Assembly: GCA_003224195.1 (NCBI GenBank)
Contig: QHYP01000044.1
Coordinates: 1-17,450, forward strand
DNA: 17,450 nt
Direction: 5' to 3'
Origin: Acidobacteriota bacterium
GTDB lineage: Bacteria; Acidobacteriota; Terriglobia; Acidiferrales; UBA7541
Each line of letters begins with the position of its first letter. Position 1 is the first letter of the stretch. Below, piece by piece: positions 13,910 to 17,450 of this stretch. The notes beneath the pieces are model-generated. The model searched no databases. It saw nothing but the letters and a program-made list of their open reading frames with translations, and had not been told where the DNA came from. The translations under genes were made by a program, and so were the position numbers.

Positions 13910-13956
13910 AAATGCCTCCTTACCTGACAGAAGATTCCGTGTGTGTGGTGTGATGG

Positions 13957-13985
13957 ACTCTACTCTCCAGAGCAGTCGGGGTCAA
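13957..13985 (-). promoter_or_regulatory. Candidate sigma-70-type promoter of the secreted two-repeat protein
   Basis: On the minus strand, TTGACC (13980-13985) is followed by a 17-bp spacer and TAGAGT (13957-13962). Spacing is ideal, and the match is 5 of 6 at -35 and 4 of 6 at -10. The predicted start near 13950 leaves a leader of about 40 nt ending in a strong AAGGAGG. It suggests this gene is transcribed independently of the GH13 gene upstream. Confidence 0.5.
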
Positions 13986-14004
13986 GGAGGAGACCGCGCG
14001 TCAG

Positions 14005-14026
14005 AGCACAGACTGAAGTCCGTGCT
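14005..14026. repeat. 22-nt imperfect palindrome, related to the hairpin at 12981
   Basis: Arms AGCACAGACT and AGTCCGTGCT around GA, with one mismatch, 11 bp after the stop of the GH13 gene. It has the same 22-nt length, the same orientation and the same core CAGAC(G/T)GAAGTC(T/C)G as the hairpin at 12981-13002, and both are followed by a CTAC within a few bases. Compensating differences in the outer stem support a structured repeat (REP-like or terminator-like). There is no U-tract on the minus strand here. Confidence 0.6.
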
Positions 14027-14037
14027 ACCTGCGAAGT

Positions 14038-15795
14038 TTAGTGGACGTCGGCGAGGAGGACGCCGAAGGGCGGTAGGGTGACGGAGTCGAGAGAAATCGG
14101 GCCGGCCGAAGAGAGCTCGGGGGCAGCAAGAACGAGGCGCACGGTTTTCTCCTTGATGCCTTCAGACGAAAGGTCGAAAGAGAGCGTATGGGGTGACGCG
14201 GACATATTGAGGACGACTAGGACGGAGTCGCCGGCGGCGGGATTTTTGCGCAGGAAGCTGAGGACGTCGGGGTCGTCACGGTTCACCGAGATATAGGAGC
14301 CGTCGCGGAAGGCGGGGTTATTGCGGCGCAGAGCGATTAGCCGCTTGTAGAAATTGAGGATGGAATTGGGATCCTTGGATTCAGCGGCGACGTTGACTTT
14401 CGCCGCGCTGGGCGGAACGGGAAGCCAGGTCTTGTCGGCCGTGCTGAAGCCCGCGTTCTTGGAAGTGTCCCATTGCATGGGCGTGCGCTCGCCGTCGCGG
14501 CCCTTATCCTTGGGCCAACCGAGTTTCCCCACGGGATCCTTCACGTCTTCCTTGCGCGCGGGCGCAGTGGTGCGCATGCCGATCTCTTCGCCGTAATACA
14601 TCTGCGGCGTGGCCCGCGGAGTGAGCAGAAGTGCGGCCATGAGCTTGGCGATCTGATCGTTGTGCTTGCCGTCGCCGTAACGGTCCCACGGGCGCGGCTG
14701 GTCATGATTGCCGAAGAAATACTCGGGCCAGCCGTGGGCGGGATTGTTTTCGACTTCGTCCAGGAGACGGCGGAAATCCGCCGCGGAGAGCTTGTTCACG
14801 TCGGCGATCTGGAAATCCATGGGGAGCTGGACTTCGTCGTCATGAGCGCCGTACATCTTGGCGAGCTCGGCGATGTTGGGCTCATCGGCCTCACTGATGA
14901 GAACGGGGCCGCCGGGATAAGAGTCCACAAGCTGGCGCAGCTCGCGCAGCACATCGTGCACTTCTGGGAGATTGTCAGTGTATTTGTGCTCGATGTTGGG
15001 GTCGCCGTAAGCGTTTTTGCCGGGAAGAATCGGGTCGTCGTGCAGGTTGGGGTCTTCAAAGAGGCGGGAGACGGCGTCAATACGGAAACCGGCGGCGCCG
15101 CGATCGAGCCAGAAGCGCACCGCGTCGAACATGGCTTTCTTCACTTCGGGATTGCGCCAGTTGAGGTCGGGCTGCTGTTTGTAGAAATAGTGGTAGTACC
15201 ACTGGTCGGTTTGGGGATCGAAGGTCCAGGCGGAACCCCCGAACCAGGAAAGCCAGTTGTTAGGCGGCTGACCGGGCCCTTTGCCGTCGCGCCAGATGTA
15301 CCAGTCGCGCTTGGGATTCGTACGGGAGGAGCGGGATGCCGTGAACCAGGGATGCTGGTCGGAAGTGTGATTGAGGACGAGATCCAGAACGATGCGCAGG
15401 CCGCGTTTTTTGGCTTCGGAGACCAGGCGGTCAAAATCGGCCAGCGTGCCGTACTGCGGATCGATTGCGGTGTAGTCGGCGATGTCGTAGCCGAAGTCCA
15501 CCTGCGGCGAGGGGTACATGGGAGTGATCCAGAGGGCGTCGACGCCGAGAGCCACCAAGTAATCGAGGCGCGAGGTGATGCCGTTGATGTCGCCGGTGCC
15601 GTCGCCGTTCGAGTCTTGAAAGCTGCGGGGGTAGATTTCGTAGATGACGGCGTGCTTCCACCAGGGGTCGGCGGAGGAAGCGGTTTGTGATGCGGCCGGC
15701 GCCGCGGGAGCGGGTTTCTGCGACTGACAAGCGGAAAGGAGAAGGCCGAGGGCGAGAGTCGCAAGTAGAGAAAAAGACTTGAGGCGGTTCGACAC
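14038..15795 (-). CDS. GH13 alpha-amylase-family lipoprotein (alpha-glucosidase-like)
   Basis: Exported glycoside hydrolase of 585 residues, a retaining (beta/alpha)8 enzyme for alpha-glucosidic linkages. The chosen start is GTG at 15795, because AGGGGAG (15801-15807) lies 5 bases upstream and the product opens directly into a lipoprotein signal (LGLLLSAC, lipidated Cys23). An ATG at 15849 would add 18 poorly fitting residues. The GH13 domain runs from about residue 44 (WWKHAVIYEIYPRSFQDSNG). Conserved regions are DLVLNH (138-143), GFRIDAV (236-242, nucleophile D240), the acid/base E302 in LISEADE, and FFGNHD (360-365, D365). DFGYDIADY and ERTPMQWD are typical of oligo-1,6-glucosidase/alpha-glucosidase/trehalose-synthase-like subfamilies. 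The C-terminal beta domain ends near PPFGVLLADVH. It is probably periplasmic-facing and would act on malto-oligosaccharides or similar; the substrate is not decidable from sequence. No transporter or regulator gene lies beside it. Confidence 0.92.
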   Translation of the reverse strand: MSNRLKSFSLLATLALGLLLSACQSQKPAPAAPAASQTASSADPWWKHAVIYEIYPRSFQDSNGDGTGDINGITSRLDYLVALGVDALWITPMYPSPQVDFGYDIADYTAIDPQYGTLADFDRLVSEAKKRGLRIVLDLVLNHTSDQHPWFTASRSSRTNPKRDWYIWRDGKGPGQPPNNWLSWFGGSAWTFDPQTDQWYYHYFYKQQPDLNWRNPEVKKAMFDAVRFWLDRGAAGFRIDAVSRLFEDPNLHDDPILPGKNAYGDPNIEHKYTDNLPEVHDVLRELRQLVDSYPGGPVLISEADEPNIAELAKMYGAHDDEVQLPMDFQIADVNKLSAADFRRLLDEVENNPAHGWPEYFFGNHDQPRPWDRYGDGKHNDQIAKLMAALLLTPRATPQMYYGEEIGMRTTAPARKEDVKDPVGKLGWPKDKGRDGERTPMQWDTSKNAGFSTADKTWLPVPPSAAKVNVAAESKDPNSILNFYKRLIALRRNNPAFRDGSYISVNRDDPDVLSFLRKNPAAGDSVLVVLNMSASPHTLSFDLSSEGIKEKTVRLVLAAPELSSAGPISLDSVTLPPFGVLLADVH

Positions 15796-15800
15796 GGGCA

Positions 15801-15807
15801 CTCCCCT
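15801..15807 (-). promoter_or_regulatory. Shine-Dalgarno site that sets the GTG start of the GH13 lipoprotein
   Basis: AGGGGAG on the minus strand, 5 bases before the GTG at 15795. It argues against the upstream in-frame ATG at 15849 and gives a normal lipoprotein signal peptide. Confidence 0.65.
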
Positions 15808-15880
15808 GCAACCAGGTTTTCGACGCAGCGGCCAGTTCATCGGGGCCATTCGATGCGCACCTGCGGCGAGTTGCCAGCGG

Positions 15881-15889
15881 ATAATACCA
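15881..15889 (-). promoter_or_regulatory. Candidate extended -10 promoter of the GH13 gene
   Basis: On the minus strand TGG-TATTAT, an extended -10 with 5 of 6 matches, with no good -35 at 16-18 bp. It would start transcription near 15874, leaving a leader of about 79 nt before the GTG. The 217 bp between this gene and the PilZ-like gene hold nothing else except a small GGCGA-TTG-TCGCC inverted repeat at 15925-15937. Confidence 0.35.
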
Positions 15890-16012
15890 CTGTGACATCA
15901 TCCGGCGAGCCTGACAAGGGAGGGGGCGATTGTCGCCGGGGTTCGGTCACCGGGTGAGGAGCGAGACGGCATGCGATCGCTGGAAGCGATGAGATGCGAC
16001 CGGCGGGAAGGC

Positions 16013-16417
16013 CTACCTGGCGTATTTGCTGCGGGGGCCGGCGAGGGTTCGGGCGTCGGGATGCCTGGGCGTCCAGTCTTCCGGGGGAAAAGCGACGCGC
16101 CAGAACAGCGGCCGAGGAACGGAGAATTCCAAACCGACTTCCGCCCTGCCGGAACGCAGCGGGCCGAGAAAAACGACGTGACATTCCTGCTCTTCTTCGG
16201 TGCGCTTGTGGCGCATGAGAACGGTGGCGCCGCTGATGACTTTGTTTTCGAGGAGAATCAACGCGCCATGGGCGTTGATGGCAAGAGTCTCGGTCTGCTC
16301 CTCAAAAGGTCTTTCGTGCGTGTCTGTGCCACGAATTAGAATGCCGACTTGCATCAAAACGCGTTGGCTGCGGCGGCGAGCGCTAGACCTGAGGGGGGAG
16401 TGGGAGACTTGAGCCAT
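16013..16417 (-). CDS. Small PilZ-like domain protein with degenerate c-di-GMP motif
   Basis: A 134-residue cytosolic protein. An arginine-rich RRRSQRV (14-20) corresponds to the PilZ RxxxR segment. A beta-barrel follows: VGILIRGTD, ETLAINAHGALILLENKVISGATVLMRH, QECHVVFLGPLRSGRAEVGLEF, with a final FWRVAFPPEDW like PilZ C-termini. The second c-di-GMP-binding motif, (D/N)xSxxG, reads AINAHG, so the Asp and Ser are replaced. It may bind c-di-GMP weakly or not at all. GAGAGG lies 4 bases before the ATG at 16417, and a candidate promoter lies just upstream. It could regulate surface polysaccharide or motility, but nothing here links it directly to the polysaccharide operon. The domain call is moderately sure; the function is open. 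Confidence 0.75.
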   Translation of the reverse strand: MAQVSHSPLRSSARRRSQRVLMQVGILIRGTDTHERPFEEQTETLAINAHGALILLENKVISGATVLMRHKRTEEEQECHVVFLGPLRSGRAEVGLEFSVPRPLFWRVAFPPEDWTPRHPDARTLAGPRSKYAR

Positions 16418-16439
16418 GCGACCTCTCTACCTGATTAAA

Positions 16440-16467
16440 ACTATACAGCCGCAAAGAGGAAAGTCGA
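16440..16467 (-). promoter_or_regulatory. Candidate promoter of the PilZ-like gene
   Basis: On the minus strand TCGACT (16462-16467, 4 of 6), 16-bp spacer, TATAGT (16440-16445, 5 of 6). The predicted start is about 16 nt before the ATG, so the leader would just hold the GAGAGG ribosome site. Confidence 0.4.
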
Positions 16468-16552
16468 GATGCCACCCGTACTAGGATACTCGTAAGAGAT
16501 ACTGCGCTTTCCTACAGGACGGGCGATGGCCGCACGAGTTGCGGGAAAAGCT

Positions 16553-17212
16553 TCAGGGAGCAGGATGCGTGGAAAAGTATTCGGCGAGGCCTGAAGAAAG
16601 CGCGGCGAGAGTGGTGTCCGTGGCGTGCTGAAGAGAGGCGACCATAGAGGGCACTCCCTTGCCCGCCAGGGGCTCCTCGGCAGAATAGGTCTGGGACCAG
16701 ACCGTCGTACCCTTGTTGATATCGTAGAGTTCGGCCTCGAGGCGGATGCGCGCGGCGGGGCGTGGACCGGTGATCTCATCGAAATGGACAAGACGGCCGC
16801 GCAGCAGAAAATCGCCGCGGGCTTTGCTTCGCTGCAGTTGCACGCTGCGGAAGCGCCCGGACTCGCGGAGGGTCTGGACGACCAGATTTTCGAGGATTTC
16901 AGTGGGAGGTTCCACCCAACGATGGGCCTCGTACATGTGGATCTCGTTGTCCTCGGTGAGGTAAACGAGCTTATTCTCGCGGTAGATATGAGGCGCGGCG
17001 ATATGGCCCACAAGAAGCGAGACGGGAAAAGGATCGGGCGCGGCTTGATTGTGCGCGCGCGGCGGAAGATCGATAGAGTGATAGCGGAGGGGACGGGACG
17101 AGCCGCACGCGGTGAGAGCGATGGACCAAAGCAAGAGCAGACAGCAGAGAGCGGCTTGCTTGCATGGAAACAAAGAGCCGGTCGCAGATTGGCCTGGTAG
17201 GACGAGTTTCAT
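16553..17212 (-). CDS. ABC-type transport auxiliary lipoprotein (PqiC/DUF330-like)
   Basis: A 219-residue lipoprotein with signal ALCCLLLLWSIALTAC and lipidated Cys36. The mature part follows the PqiC/ABC-trans-aux pattern: an opening YHSIDLPP (44-51), VSLLVGHIAAPHIYRENKLVYL (64-85), then DNEIHMYEAHRWVEPPTEIL and a helix VVQTLRESGRFRSV, and a second half with RGDFLLRGRLVHFDEI and ARIRLEAELYDINKGTTVWSQTY. Such lipoproteins are partners of MCE-protein lipid-transport systems (Mla, Pqi or Yeb-like) at the envelope. Its ATG overlaps the MlaD-like stop as ATGA, so they are co-translated and presumably act together. After its stop, 135 bp lead to the PilZ-like gene; no clear terminator is seen there. 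Confidence 0.88.
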   Translation of the reverse strand: MKLVLPGQSATGSLFPCKQAALCCLLLLWSIALTACGSSRPLRYHSIDLPPRAHNQAAPDPFPVSLLVGHIAAPHIYRENKLVYLTEDNEIHMYEAHRWVEPPTEILENLVVQTLRESGRFRSVQLQRSKARGDFLLRGRLVHFDEITGPRPAARIRLEAELYDINKGTTVWSQTYSAEEPLAGKGVPSMVASLQHATDTTLAALSSGLAEYFSTHPAP

Positions 17213-17450
17213 GGCTTAGGGTCCTTGGGCGCGGAAGAGCGCAGGAGAGACGAGGGGCGCGACTTGATCGTGTCCGTAAATTCCTTGAGATTTTCGGAAG
17301 TGTGGCGCAGGTTTTCGAGGAGCTCGTCGACATTCTCGGAGTTGGCATCGAGCGTGCGGTCGAGCTGGCCGGTGACGCTCTGGGCAGAGACGAGAGCCCG
17401 CTGTAGTTCCTTGAGCGCTTGGCGTAACTCGGGCCGGTCTTCCCCAATCA
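17209..17450 (-). CDS. C-terminus of MCE-family (MlaD-like) lipid-transport protein, cut by right edge
   Basis: Only the last 79 codons are in the window: a helical, coiled-coil-like tail (IGEDRPELRQALKELQ, ALVSAQSVTGQLDRTLDANS, ENVDELLENLRHTSENLKEF) ending in TDTIKSRPSSLLRSSAPKDP. Repeated helical heptads followed by an R-P-S-x-L-L-R segment are usual at the C-terminus of MlaD/MCE proteins, which form hexameric periplasmic lipid shuttles anchored in the inner membrane. The MCE domain itself would lie to the right, probably with MlaE permease and MlaF ATPase genes further upstream. The downstream PqiC-like lipoprotein, overlapping by ATGA, supports the call. Confidence 0.75.
   Translation of the reverse strand, partial: IGEDRPELRQALKELQRALVSAQSVTGQLDRTLDANSENVDELLENLRHTSENLKEFTDTIKSRPSSLLRSSAPKDPKP

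Noticed and set aside
12929..13927. 332-codon plus-strand frame opposite the secreted two-repeat protein, and similar long frames opposite the PAP2-Wzi and GH13 genes
   Set aside because: They are exact antisense shadows of genes with signal peptides, motifs and ribosome sites. The plus-strand products show no domain signal.
15925..15937. GGCGA-TTG-TCGCC inverted repeat as a terminator of the PilZ-like gene
   Set aside because: It has only a 5-bp stem, no U-tract, and lies 75 bp from the stop codon; chance occurrence is likely in GC-rich DNA.
16441..16552. Protein-like tail ending GKRSISYEYPSTGGISTF in the gap between the lipoprotein and PilZ-like genes
   Set aside because: It continues a frame that upstream is only a shadow of the lipoprotein gene, with no own start or ribosome site. 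It could be a gene remnant but nothing identifies it.

Overview
The window looks like chromosomal DNA of a GC-rich, diderm, free-living bacterium, most likely an acidobacterium (Terriglobia-like). That is an inference: it rests on the very long multi-SLBB export protein, the PAP2-Wzi fusion, the UpxY-type antiterminator, the short RmlA/RmlC forms and the GNRA-looped intergenic hairpins. No rRNA, tRNA, CRISPR array, transposase or phage gene is visible, and no stretch longer than about 300 bases lacks a gene.

Region 1 (1-12223, all minus strand) is an exopolysaccharide/capsule locus read from right to left. Its order is a degenerate receiver-domain protein, a 1140-residue SLBB/Wza-like export protein, a PAP2 phosphatase-Wzi outer-membrane fusion, and a Wzz-type co-polymerase. 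After a 97-bp gap come a NusG/UpxY-type antiterminator, RmlC-like, RmlD and short RmlA dTDP-sugar enzymes, and an AlgI-like MBOAT O-acyltransferase cut by the left edge. The first four genes are linked by an ATGA overlap, a 6-bp gap and a GTGA overlap. Together they would make a dTDP-deoxysugar precursor, O-acylate the polymer, set chain length, and carry the chain across periplasm and outer membrane. Glycosyltransferases, flippase, polymerase, RmlB and any SGNH partner of the MBOAT protein are not in the window.

Region 2 (12224-13009) is a divergent intergenic region with a cluster of AGTACC/GGTACT-type half-sites and overlapping inverted repeats, then queF on the plus strand, then a convergent intergenic hairpin.

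Region 3 (13010-16417, minus strand) holds separate units: a secreted protein with a duplicated alpha/beta-barrel-like domain, a GH13 alpha-glucosidase-type lipoprotein, and a small PilZ-like protein. Each has its own candidate promoter. Two related 22-nt hairpins lie just after the first two of these genes.

Region 4 (16553-17450, minus strand) is the distal end of an MCE/Mla-type lipid-transport operon: the C-terminus of an MlaD-like protein (cut by the right edge), overlapping by ATGA a PqiC-like auxiliary lipoprotein.
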